A stretch of DNA of 36,135 nt, from NCBI RefSeq assembly GCF_907164575.1, contig NZ_CAJQYY010000041.1, forward strand, positions 1 to 36,135. Direction: 5' to 3'. The position numbers and the translations under genes were made by a program. The stretch is from Paraburkholderia gardini (GTDB lineage Bacteria; Pseudomonadota; Gammaproteobacteria; Burkholderiales; Burkholderiaceae). Positions 1 to 6,927 of this stretch are shown here, piece by piece. Within the stretch, counting starts at the first letter, position 1. Each line of letters starts with the position of its first letter. The notes beneath the pieces were generated by a model. The model saw only the letters and a program-made list of their open reading frames with translations, was not told the origin of the DNA and made no database searches.

Positions 1-166
1 CGCTCGGGGGGGGGGGGGGGGGCTAACCGCCCCCGCGCGGGTTTCCCAAACGGCGGGGGGGTTTGCCCCCCCCGGCCTTTCTCACGCATGCACCGCCGGG
101 CGAATCGACGCAGACGCTGATACCGACACCGCCCGGCGCATCTTCAACCGCAACGCGGCCGCCAGT
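1..166. other. Contig edge with homopolymer; no gene
   Basis: Bases 6-22 are an uninterrupted run of G, followed within 60 bases by a run of seven G and then eight C. No reading frame here looks like a protein, and the TetR gene on the minus strand ends at 167. The homopolymers look like low-quality sequence at a contig end rather than biology. Confidence 0.6.
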
Positions 167-754
167 TCAGGCGTCCACCAGCACCTCAATCGCCGCGTCG
201 AGAATTTCCTCCGAGAGCGGATCGCCCTGCGTGGCCCGCGCGAGGATCAGCGCGCCGATCAGCGTCGACACCTGCGCAAGCGCCTGGCGACGTTTTTTCT
301 CCGCGTCGCGCGTGGTGAGCTGGGTTGCCCACATCGCGACCATCTCCTTCAATCCCGCGACGAAACCGCCGCGCACGGGCCCATCCGGCGCCTCCCGCGC
401 GACGTCGCCCGCGAGCGCCGCCGTCGCGCAGCCGAGCCCCGGATTGTCGCGATGCCCGGTGCCCAGATACTGCGTGACGATCGCGGTGCGCGCCGCAAGA
501 CGGTCGCCATTGCTCGCCGCGATGTAGTTCGCCCAGATCCGCCGCGTGTCGCCGATCGCGCGCCGGCAGGCAATCGATGCGAGTTCCTCCTTCGACTCGA
601 AGTGCCCGTAGAACCCACCGTGCGTCAGCCCGGCCGCCGCCATCAGATCCGCCACGCTGACGCCGTTCAGCCCGCGCTCCCGGAATAGCTGCGCCGACAC
701 GGCCTCGATCCGCTCGCGGTTCCTGTCCGCCTGTTCTCTCGATACGCGAGGCAT
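167..754 (-). CDS. TetR/AcrR family transcriptional repressor
   Basis: A 195-residue protein with a TetR-type helix-turn-helix at about residues 10-55 (VADLMAAAGLTHGGFYGHF, ending in the usual FYxHF signature) and a helical ligand-binding domain after it. The stretch NPGLGCATAAL in the C-terminal half is typical of one subgroup of TetR/AcrR proteins. The ATG at 754 is preceded on the minus strand by GAGGAG at suitable spacing. It is transcribed divergently from the short-chain dehydrogenase at 848, and the 93-base gap holds two dyads. By the usual arrangement it represses itself and the dehydrogenase; the ligand is unknown. The family call is secure, the target is inference. Confidence 0.93.
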   Translation of the reverse strand: MPRVSREQADRNRERIEAVSAQLFRERGLNGVSVADLMAAAGLTHGGFYGHFESKEELASIACRRAIGDTRRIWANYIAASNGDRLAARTAIVTQYLGTGHRDNPGLGCATAALAGDVAREAPDGPVRGGFVAGLKEMVAMWATQLTTRDAEKKRRQALAQVSTLIGALILARATQGDPLSEEILDAAIEVLVDA

Positions 755-778
755 TTTCGTCGCTCCTCAAAAAATCGC

Positions 779-807
779 TTGACATCATTTTACATGATGA
801 TGGTAAT
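779..807 (+). promoter_or_regulatory. Sigma-70 promoter of the SDR gene
   Basis: TTGACA at 779-784 matches the -35 consensus exactly. With a 17-base spacer the -10 would be GGTAAT at 802-807, which is weak. Both boxes lie inside or beside the dyads described for the TetR protein, so repressor binding would block it. Confidence 0.55.
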
Positions 808-831
808 CTATAAATAGATTTCAACCATCAT
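783..831. promoter_or_regulatory. Two nested dyads, probable TetR operators
   Basis: A short dyad, CATCAT at 783-788 and ATGATG at 794-799, covers the promoter spacer. A longer imperfect dyad pairs ATGATGGTAATCTAT (797-811) with the segment at 814-831, which reads ATAGATT, three unmatched bases, then ACCATCAT. The two share the ATGATG half-site. They fill most of the gap between the divergent TetR and SDR genes. Confidence 0.6.
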
Positions 832-847
832 TTATCGGAGTTATCAA

Positions 848-1612
848 ATGGACATGCTTCAGGGCAAGATCGCGCTGGTTGTCGGCGGCACATCGGGTAT
901 CGGCGCGGCGGCGGCGGCGCTCTTTGCGGCGGAAGGCGCGGAAGTCGTCGTGGTCGGGCGCCGTCAGGCGGAAGGCGACGCAATCGTCGCGCAGATCCGC
1001 GAGAAGGGCGGCCGCGCGTCGTTCATCGCGGCGGACGTGGCCGACGGCGCGAGCGTCGCGGCAATGACCGAAGAAGTGATGCGCCGCCACGGCCGCATCG
1101 ACTGCGCGTTCAACAACTTCGGCATCAGCCCGGGCTTCGGCCCGCTCGCGGAGCAGGACGAAGCTACGTGGGACCGCGTCATCGATATCAACCTGAAGGG
1201 CGGCTTTCACGTCCTGAAGACGCAGTTGCCGATCATGGCGCGTCAAGGTAGTGGCTCGATCGTGTTCACGTCGTCGGTGCTGGCAGAAGTGTTCGTTCCG
1301 GGCGCCGCGATCTACAGCGCGAGCAAGGGCGGATTGACTTCGCTTGCGCGCTCGGCTGCCATCGAAGTGGCTTCGAAGGGCGTGCGCGTGAACGTCGTGA
1401 GCCCGGCCATCACACGTACGCCGATGACCGCAGGATCGTTCGTGAAAAACGCGAACGGCGAGAGCGAACATCCATACACGGCGATGCATCCACTCGGCCG
1501 CGTCGCGGAACCGGAGGAAGTGGCACAGGCTGCGCTCTTCCTGCTGTCGGACCGCGCGTCGTTCATTACCGGCCAGGTGCTGAGCGTCGACGGCGGGTTG
1601 ACGTCGCAGTAA
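848..1612 (+). CDS. SDR family NAD(P)-dependent oxidoreductase
   Basis: A 254-residue classical short-chain dehydrogenase/reductase. The Rossmann signature GGTSGIG lies at about residues 13-19, the NNFG variant of the NNAG motif near residue 92, and the catalytic Ser and YSASK motif near residues 142-160. The C-terminus, ITGQVLSVDGG, is the usual family ending. The ATG at 848 has CGGAG seven bases upstream. It is divergent from the TetR gene and probably repressed by it. SDR enzymes oxidise or reduce hydroxyl/keto groups with NAD(P)(H) in the cytoplasm; nothing here names the substrate. Confidence 0.93.
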   Translation: MDMLQGKIALVVGGTSGIGAAAAALFAAEGAEVVVVGRRQAEGDAIVAQIREKGGRASFIAADVADGASVAAMTEEVMRRHGRIDCAFNNFGISPGFGPLAEQDEATWDRVIDINLKGGFHVLKTQLPIMARQGSGSIVFTSSVLAEVFVPGAAIYSASKGGLTSLARSAAIEVASKGVRVNVVSPAITRTPMTAGSFVKNANGESEHPYTAMHPLGRVAEPEEVAQAALFLLSDRASFITGQVLSVDGGLTSQ

Positions 1613-1864
1613 GCGATAAGCCGTATGTTTGAACCCCGCCAGCGTGATCGTCCGTTCAGGGCGCGGCCATCGGGCCGCCACGTTAGCGGGGCACTCCCTT
1701 CACTCATTTCTCAAGAGCGGGCATCCGCGGCGCAGCACTGAAATCGTGCCCGACACTTTTGCGCGCATCCCCTTCGCTTGCTAGACTGCCTTCGCACATC
1801 GTCCGCGCAACGCGTTGCCGGACACGTCGACGCATACCGCGTCGCACGAATCCGCGGAGGCGCC

Positions 1865-2218
1865 ATGTCTTACATGCTGCTCATCGTCGAGCCCGTCGAA
1901 CAGCGCGGCGAGCGCACGCTCGAACAGGGTCACGACGTCTACGACCAGATGCTGCGTTTCGCTGAAAACCTCAAATCGCGCGGCGTCCTGCGCGGCGTCG
2001 AATCGCTCAATTCACCGGCGAAAGGCGCGCGCGTTCAGGTGCGTAACGGCCGGAGCAAGGTCATCGACGGTCCGTTCGCCGAGGCAAAGGAAATGATCGG
2101 CGGCTTTTTCATCGTCGACTGCGAGACGCTGCAGGAAGCTGTCGCGATCGCCGAAGAATGCCCGGCGGCGTCCTGGTGCACCATCGAAGTCCGCAAGGTC
2201 GGCCCCTGCTGGGACTGA
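1865..2218 (+). CDS. DGPF (YCII-related) protein 1
   Basis: A 117-residue protein of the YCII/DGPF family, recognised by DGPFAEAKEMIGGFF in the middle of a small alpha/beta fold. The frame is open further upstream, but the ATG at 1865 is preferred because GGAGG lies just before it and the protein starts with the family's hydrophobic strand (MSYMLLIVE). It heads a tandem of DGPF, DGPF, VOC and ECF sigma genes, the known arrangement of ECF42 loci. DGPF proteins have no established enzymatic activity; a role with the sigma factor is inferred from repeated co-occurrence. Confidence 0.9.
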   Translation: MSYMLLIVEPVEQRGERTLEQGHDVYDQMLRFAENLKSRGVLRGVESLNSPAKGARVQVRNGRSKVIDGPFAEAKEMIGGFFIVDCETLQEAVAIAEECPAASWCTIEVRKVGPCWD

Positions 2219-2295
2219 GCCTTCACGCGCCACGCCTGGTCACGTTCATCCACGCTGCTCCCCACCAGGGGAATTCCCTGGCGCGAACCGTTCTG

Positions 2296-2322
2296 TGTCG
2301 ATCCTGCCCCACGTGGTTCGTC
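2296..2322 (+). promoter_or_regulatory. Candidate ECF42-type promoter
   Basis: TGTCGA at 2296-2301 followed after 17 bases by CGTC at 2319-2322, 61 bases before the start of the second DGPF gene. From memory of work on ECF42 sigma factors in actinobacteria, their target promoters carry TGTCGA at -35 and a CG(A/T)C-type -10. The match is short and no equivalent was found upstream of the first DGPF gene, so this is tentative. Confidence 0.45.
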
Positions 2323-2382
2323 GTACATGCAGAAGCCGGAAAAACGACGGCTTTCCCGTCAGACCAACCAGGAGAAACGGCG

Positions 2383-2799
2383 ATGCGATTCATGATCATA
2401 GTGAAGGCAACCGCGGTATCGGAAGCCGGCGTCATGCCCGATGACGACAGCGTGATGAACGCCATGGAGACCTATCACGAAGAACTCGCGAAGGCAGGCG
2501 TCCTGCTCGACGCGAACGGTCTGCGGCCGACGTCGAAGGGCTGGCGCATCAGCTACGCGGGCGGCCGGCGCACCGTGATCGACGGACCGTTCGCGGAGAC
2601 GAAAGAACTGATCGCCGGCTACACGCTCATCCAGGTGCGTTCGCGCGAGGAAGCGGTGGAATGGGCGCGTCGTTTCCCCGCACCGTTCGGCGAAAACACC
2701 GACGGCGAGATCGAGGTACGCGAGCTTTACGAGCCGGAAGACTTCGAACCGGGCGGCGTGCTCGCGCGCACGCACAAACCGCAGGCCGCAAGCCAGTAG
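2383..2799 (+). CDS. DGPF (YCII-related) protein 2
   Basis: A 138-residue second member of the YCII/DGPF family, with IDGPFAETKELIAGY at about residues 66-80. The start at 2383 is supported by an AGGAG site and by the family's N-terminal strand (MRFMIIVKA). It lies 164 bases after DGPF protein 1 and 37 bases before the VOC gene, all on one strand with the ECF sigma gene. The two DGPF proteins are clearly different (117 versus 138 residues, the second with an acidic C-terminal tail), so this is an old duplication or separate subfamilies rather than a recent copy. Function unknown; likely part of the ECF42 regulon. Confidence 0.9.
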   Translation: MRFMIIVKATAVSEAGVMPDDDSVMNAMETYHEELAKAGVLLDANGLRPTSKGWRISYAGGRRTVIDGPFAETKELIAGYTLIQVRSREEAVEWARRFPAPFGENTDGEIEVRELYEPEDFEPGGVLARTHKPQAASQ

Positions 2800-2836
2800 C
2801 GGCGTATCCAGAACACGCCATCCGAAGGGATCGATC

Positions 2837-3244
2837 ATGCACAAACAGATCTATGTGAACCTGCCCGTCGACGACCTGCCGAAGTCGATCGCGTTTTTCA
2901 GGGCGCTGGGCTTGAGCTTCAATCCGCAGTTCACGAACGATTCGGGGGCCTGCCTCGAAATCGGCGAAAACATCTACGCGATGCTGCTCGTCAAACCGTT
3001 CTTCAAGGGCTTCACGGGCAAGCCGGTCGCCGACGCGAAAGCGACGACCGAATGCCTGCTGTGCCTTTCGTGCGAAAGCCGCGCGGAAGTCGACGCGCTC
3101 GTCGCGAAGGCCGTGTCGGCGGGCGGCACCGCGCCGCGTGCGCCGACAGACCACGGTTTCATGTACGGCCACGGCTTCGAGGACCTCGACGGCCACATCT
3201 GGGAGCTGGTGCACATGGACCCGAACGCGGCAGGCGCATCCTGA
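2837..3244 (+). CDS. VOC family protein (glyoxalase/bleomycin-resistance fold)
   Basis: A 135-residue protein with the vicinal-oxygen-chelate layout: an N-terminal beta-alpha-beta module (IYVNLPVDDLPKSIAFFRALG) and a second module ending in GFEDLDGHIWELVHMD, where the final Glu is the usual metal-ligand position. VOC proteins include glyoxalases, dioxygenases and antibiotic-binding proteins, so the reaction cannot be named. It sits 8 bases upstream of the ECF sigma gene and 37 bases after DGPF protein 2, so it is almost certainly co-transcribed with them. VOC-type proteins are common companions of DGPF genes. Confidence 0.88.
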   Translation: MHKQIYVNLPVDDLPKSIAFFRALGLSFNPQFTNDSGACLEIGENIYAMLLVKPFFKGFTGKPVADAKATTECLLCLSCESRAEVDALVAKAVSAGGTAPRAPTDHGFMYGHGFEDLDGHIWELVHMDPNAAGAS

Positions 3245-3252
3245 GGCCGGTC

Positions 3253-4533
3253 GTGACGCCGGCTGACACGCATCGGGCCATCGAGGCAGTCTGGCGGATC
3301 GAATCCGCCAAGGTCATCGCTTACGTCGCGCGCATGGTGCGCGATGTGGGCCGCGCCGAAGAGCTCGCGCAGGACGCGCTCATCGCCGCGCTCGAACACT
3401 GGCCCGAGGCGGGCGTGCCGGCGAACCCGGGAGCCTGGCTGATGGCGACTGCGAAAAACCGCGCGCTCGACTGGCTGCGCCAGCAGGCGCTGCACGCACG
3501 CAAGCACGAGGAACTCGGGCGCGAGATGGACGCGCTCGAGACGCACATCGTGCCGGATTTCGTCGACGGGCTCGATGCCGCGCGCGAGGACGACATCGGC
3601 GACGACCTGCTGCGGCTCGTCTTCACGGCGTGCCATCCGGTGCTGTCGACTGAAGCGCGCGTGGCGCTGACGCTGCGCCTGCTCGGCGGCCTGACGACCG
3701 ATGAAATCGCACGCGGCTTCCTCGTGCCCGAGCCGACGATCGCGCAGCGGATCGTGCGCGCGAAGCGCACGCTCGCGGCGGCGCATGTGCCGTTCGAAGT
3801 GCCGCAGGCCGACGCGCGCGCCGCGCGGCTCGGCTCGGTGCTCGAAGTGATCTACCTGATTTTCAACGAGGGCTATTCGGCGACGGCCGGCGATCACTGG
3901 ACGCGCCCGGCGCTTATCGACGAAGCGCTGCGGCTTGGCCGCGTGCTCGAAGGCCTGACACCCGACGAGAGCGAAGTGCACGGCCTCGTCGCGCTGATGG
4001 AGATCCAGGCGTCGCGCACGCATGCGCGTACGGATGCGGCGGGCCGTCCCGTGCTGCTGCCCGATCAGGACCGGAGCCGCTGGGACCCGCTGCTGATCCG
4101 TCGCGGGCTGGCGGCGCTCGACCGGGCGCTCTCGCTTGGCGGCGCGCGCGGGCCTTACACGTTGCAGGCCGCGCTCGCCGCGTGTCACGCGCGCGCCCGG
4201 ACGGCGGCCGAAACCGACTGGACGCAGATCGTCGCGCTGTACGACATGCTCGCGGAGGTCGCGCCGACGCCCGTGGTCGAGCTGAACCGCGCGGTCGCGG
4301 TCGGCATGGCGTTCGGCCCGCAGGAGGCGCTGCCGCTCGTCGATGCGCTAGCCGAAGAGGGCGCGCTCGCGAACTATCACTGGCTGCCCAGCGTGCGCGG
4401 CGATCTGCTTGCGAAGCTGGGCCGCGAGGATGAGGCGCGTGCCGAGTTCGAACGCGCCGCCGCGATGACGCGCAACGCGCGCGAGCGCGAACTGCTGCTC
4501 GAACGCGCGGCGCACATGCGCGGGCGCAACTGA
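3253..4533 (+). CDS. ECF42-type RNA polymerase sigma factor with C-terminal extension
   Basis: A 426-residue sigma-70 family protein starting at GTG 3253, with GAGG six bases upstream and overlapping the VOC stop codon. Region 2 covers about residues 10-80 (EELAQDALIAALEHWP, NRALDWLR). Region 4 lies at about residues 115-175 (GGLTTDEIARGFLVPEPTIAQRI gives the helix-turn-helix). The remaining 250 residues form a helical extension containing LIFNEGY and TPR-like repeats (LGREDEARAEFERAAAM). This extension and the linked DGPF genes match the ECF42 group, in which the C-terminal domain, not a separate anti-sigma factor, controls activity. No anti-sigma gene is visible here, which fits. The inducing signal is unknown. 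Confidence 0.92.
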   Translation: MTPADTHRAIEAVWRIESAKVIAYVARMVRDVGRAEELAQDALIAALEHWPEAGVPANPGAWLMATAKNRALDWLRQQALHARKHEELGREMDALETHIVPDFVDGLDAAREDDIGDDLLRLVFTACHPVLSTEARVALTLRLLGGLTTDEIARGFLVPEPTIAQRIVRAKRTLAAAHVPFEVPQADARAARLGSVLEVIYLIFNEGYSATAGDHWTRPALIDEALRLGRVLEGLTPDESEVHGLVALMEIQASRTHARTDAAGRPVLLPDQDRSRWDPLLIRRGLAALDRALSLGGARGPYTLQAALAACHARARTAAETDWTQIVALYDMLAEVAPTPVVELNRAVAVGMAFGPQEALPLVDALAEEGALANYHWLPSVRGDLLAKLGREDEARAEFERAAAMTRNARERELLLERAAHMRGRN

Positions 4534-4623
4534 ACCGCCGCCCGCAACCGCACCGGTCACCGCCCGCTGCGCGCATCCGCTGTACCGTGCATACTCTGAA
4601 AGACCGCTGCCGGAGTTTCTGCC

Positions 4624-5034
4624 ATGACGCGCGCTGCCTGCGAACCCGCCCGCACCACCGACCCGGACCTCGTCGCGATCCGTGACGAACTGGCGAGCCG
4701 TGAACCGATCTTCCATCGTCCGGAGTGGGGAACGACCCGGGCGGATTTCGACCGGATGCTGGCCGGCTGTTTCTGGGAAACCGGCGCGTCCGGCCGGCGC
4801 TACAGCCGTGCGTTCGTGCTCGACGAACTGGAACGCCGCTACGCGTCACCCCCGCTCGACGACGACTGGGAAAGCTGCGACTTCCACTGCCAGCGTCTTG
4901 CCGGCGACATCTATCTGCTGACCTATTCGCTGCGCCAGGGCGCGCGGGAAACGCGCCGCTCGACGATCTGGCAGCGCACCGGGTCAGACTGGAAGATCGT
5001 CTTCCATCAGGGGACGATCGTTCAGGACGCTTGA
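4624..5034 (+). CDS. DUF4440/SnoaL-like domain protein
   Basis: A 136-residue protein resembling the NTF2/SnoaL-like DUF4440 family. It starts with a helix (LVAIRDELASREPIFHRPEWG), continues with FDRMLAGCFWETGASGRRYSR, and ends with the beta-sheet stretch SDWKIVFHQGTIV, all typical of the fold. CCGGAG lies before the ATG. It follows the ECF sigma gene by 90 bases on the same strand and could belong to that transcript, but could equally be separate. Members are small cone-shaped ligand-binding or ketosteroid-isomerase-like proteins; no substrate can be assigned. Confidence 0.8.
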   Translation: MTRAACEPARTTDPDLVAIRDELASREPIFHRPEWGTTRADFDRMLAGCFWETGASGRRYSRAFVLDELERRYASPPLDDDWESCDFHCQRLAGDIYLLTYSLRQGARETRRSTIWQRTGSDWKIVFHQGTIVQDA

Positions 5035-5130
5035 TTGGCTTCGCCTTGTCGGCGCTTATCCCGCCCGACCCGGCAGAAAGCGGCCGCGCGCTGACGCAGC
5101 GATAATACAAGCCAGTCAAAGGAGCCGATC

Positions 5131-6207
5131 ATGAATCCGTCGAACACATCCACACCGCTGCTGGCGCAACTCGGTATCAGCCTGCCGGTGATCCAGGCGC
5201 CGATGGCGGGCACCAGCACGCCGGCACTGGCCGCGGCGGTGTCGAACGCAGGCGGGCTCGGCTCGCTGGGCATGGGCGCGACAACGGTTGAAGGTGCGCG
5301 CGCGATGATTCGCGAAACGCGCGCGCTGACCAGCAAGCCGTTCAACGTCAATCTGTTCGTGCATGCCCCCGCAACCGCCGACTCAGCCCGCGAGGCGCGC
5401 TGGCTCGCGTATCTGGCGCCGGAATTCGCCCGCTTCGGCGCTGAGCCGCCCGCTGCGTTGCGTGAGATCTACAAGAGTTCGGCCGACGACGACGCGATGC
5501 TGGCGATGCTCGTCGAAGAGCGGCCGGCCGTGGTGAGTTTCCACTTTGGTCTGCCGAAGCCGCACATCGTGAAAGGCCTGCACGACGCGGGCATCGTGTT
5601 GCTGGCGAGCGCGACGAGCCTCGACGAAGCGATGCAGATCGAACGCGCCGGCATCGATGCGATCGTCGCGCAAGGGATCGAGGCCGGCGGCCATCGCGGC
5701 GTGTTCGACCCGCGACAGCCCGACGAAGCGCTCGGCACGCTCGCGCTGGTGCGCGTGCTCGTCAGGCATACGCGTCTGCCCGTGATTGCATCGGGCGGCA
5801 TCATGGACGGCGCGGGCATCGCGGCCGTACTCGCGCTCGGCGCGCAGGCGGCGCAACTCGGCACGGCCTTTGTCGCAGCGCCGGAATCCGCTGCCGATGC
5901 GGCCTATCGCGCGGCCATCGCGAATCCCGCGGTGCGAACCACGTTGATCACGTCGATTTCGGGCCGACCCGCGCGCGGTGTCGACAATCGTCTTGCGGAA
6001 CTGGGGCGCGCGCCGGACCGTCCGCCGTTTCCCGATTATCCGATTGCCTATGACGCCGGCAAGGCGCTGCATGCCGCGGCCAAAGCGCAGGGCAATTACG
6101 ACTACGCGCCGCAATGGGCGGGTCAGGCGGTGCGGCTCTCACGCGCGCTGCCAGCCGCCGAACTGGTGGCCACGCTGATGCGCGAGGTCGCGCAAGCAGC
6201 TTCGTAG
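5131..6207 (+). CDS. Nitronate monooxygenase family flavoprotein
   Basis: A 358-residue FMN-dependent TIM-barrel enzyme of the nitronate monooxygenase (2-nitropropane dioxygenase) family. It shows IQAPMAGTSTPALAAAVSNAGGLG at the N-terminus in two adjoining parts, QGIEAGGHRG at about residues 181-190 with the presumed catalytic His188, and the phosphate-binding strand VIASGGIMDG followed by GAQAAQLGTAF. AAAGGAG lies before the ATG. Characterised members oxidise alkyl nitronates such as propionate-3-nitronate with O2; many relatives have other or unknown substrates. The last 25 bases of the coding region plus the stop codon recur with one change downstream of the toxin-antitoxin pair, see the direct repeat. 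Confidence 0.9.
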   Translation: MNPSNTSTPLLAQLGISLPVIQAPMAGTSTPALAAAVSNAGGLGSLGMGATTVEGARAMIRETRALTSKPFNVNLFVHAPATADSAREARWLAYLAPEFARFGAEPPAALREIYKSSADDDAMLAMLVEERPAVVSFHFGLPKPHIVKGLHDAGIVLLASATSLDEAMQIERAGIDAIVAQGIEAGGHRGVFDPRQPDEALGTLALVRVLVRHTRLPVIASGGIMDGAGIAAVLALGAQAAQLGTAFVAAPESAADAAYRAAIANPAVRTTLITSISGRPARGVDNRLAELGRAPDRPPFPDYPIAYDAGKALHAAAKAQGNYDYAPQWAGQAVRLSRALPAAELVATLMREVAQAAS

Positions 6208-6212
6208 GCGCC
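6180..6212 (+). repeat. 33-bp direct repeat, left copy
   Basis: Bases 6180-6212 match 6959-6991 at 32 of 33 positions, an offset of 779 bases; the only difference is 6205 (T) versus 6984 (C). This copy contains the last codons of the nitronate monooxygenase gene and its TAG stop; the T-to-C change turns that stop into CAG in the right copy. The two copies bracket the toxin-antitoxin pair exactly. Confidence 0.9.
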
Positions 6213-6252
6213 GGCTGGCTCTTTTGAATTCATCGATATACACCCGAAATCG

Positions 6253-6281
6253 TTGACCGGTGGATCGAAGTGGACTAATAT
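6253..6281 (+). promoter_or_regulatory. Promoter of the toxin-antitoxin operon
   Basis: TTGACC at 6253-6258 and TAATAT at 6276-6281 are separated by 17 bases, a near-consensus sigma-70 promoter. The -10 box abuts the operator dyad at 6280-6294, and the antitoxin ATG follows at 6306. Confidence 0.7.
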
Positions 6282-6294
6282 GGACTTAGTCCAT
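6280..6294. promoter_or_regulatory. Toxin-antitoxin autoregulation operator
   Basis: ATGGACTTAGTCCAT is a perfect dyad with seven-base arms around one central base. A further TGGACT half-site lies just upstream at 6271-6276. It starts at the end of the -10 box and stops just before the AGGAG ribosome-binding site, the usual place for Phd/YefM-type antitoxin binding. Confidence 0.75.
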
Positions 6295-6305
6295 TAGGAG
6301 CAGTT

Positions 6306-6542
6306 ATGCAGACCGTCAATATTCACGAAGCGAAAACACAGTTTTCGCGTCTGGTCGACGCCGCAGCCGGCGGCGAAGAAATTGTGATTGCAAAGGCAGG
6401 CAAACCAGCCGCGCGACTTGTGCCGATGGAGCGTGCCAGGGTGACACGCCGGTTTGGTGGCTTGAAAGGCAAGGTTCGTATCGCGGAAGACTTCGATGCG
6501 CCGCTGCCCGATGATGTGATCGCAGCATTCGAGGGCCGCTAA
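6306..6542 (+). CDS. Phd/YefM family antitoxin
   Basis: A 78-residue antitoxin. The N-terminal Phd/YefM DNA-binding fold is plain in VNIHEAKTQFSRLVDAAAGG followed by EEIVIAKAGKPAARLVPM at about residues 22-41. The C-terminal half (FGGLKGKVRIAEDFDAPLPDD) is the flexible arm that normally wraps around and inhibits a PIN toxin. AGGAG lies six bases before the ATG. The stop codon overlaps the toxin start by one base (TAATG), so the two are translationally coupled. It very likely represses its own promoter through the dyad at 6280-6294. The pair is bracketed by 33-bp direct repeats. Confidence 0.93.
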   Translation: MQTVNIHEAKTQFSRLVDAAAGGEEIVIAKAGKPAARLVPMERARVTRRFGGLKGKVRIAEDFDAPLPDDVIAAFEGR

Positions 6543-6919
6543 TGCGTCTGCTTCTTGACACGCACATTTTCCTCTGGTCGGTTACGGACGACCGCAAGCT
6601 GACCAAAGCTGCCCGAAAACTAATATTGGATGCCGACGATGTTTTCGTCAGTAGTGCGAGTGTTTGGGAAGCGTCGATCAAAGCAGGGCTTGGAAAGCTC
6701 GACGTGGATGTGAACCTGCTGGTGTCCGAGATTGAAGCGAGCGGCTTTTCGGAATTGCCGGTGCGGGCGGTTCACGCGGCGATGGTTCGCGATCTGCCTG
6801 ACCTTCATCGCGATCCGTTCGACCGGCTTCTCGTCGCACAGGCTCTGTCAGAACCGTTACGGTTGGTGACTTCAGACGGCCATCTGTCGAAGTACACCGA
6901 TCTGGTTATCACCGTGTAG
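6542..6919 (+). CDS. VapC-type PIN domain ribonuclease toxin
   Basis: A 125-residue PIN-domain protein. The acidic metal-binding residues are visible: Asp6 in LLLDTH, Glu43 in SVWEAS, Asp91 and Asp94 in DPFDRLLVAQA, plus an Asp in TSDGH near residue 112. The PIN catalytic set looks complete, so the toxin is predicted active as a Mg-dependent RNase neutralised by the antitoxin encoded just upstream. PIN toxins of this type cut tRNA or rRNA; the target here is unknown. Codon use is less GC-rich than the neighbours (for example AAACTAATATTGGATGCC), which with the flanking direct repeats points to acquisition. Confidence 0.93.
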   Translation: MRLLLDTHIFLWSVTDDRKLTKAARKLILDADDVFVSSASVWEASIKAGLGKLDVDVNLLVSEIEASGFSELPVRAVHAAMVRDLPDLHRDPFDRLLVAQALSEPLRLVTSDGHLSKYTDLVITV

Positions 6920-6927
6920 GAAAAGCG

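Noticed and set aside
1663..1678. GCGGCC/GGCCGC hairpin after the SDR gene as a terminator
   Set aside because: No T-run follows; a six-base GC stem is expected by chance at this composition.
2974..4188. A 404-codon minus-strand frame opposite the VOC and sigma genes
   Set aside because: Composition is typical of GC-rich antisense frames; it crosses two real genes and has no recognisable domain.
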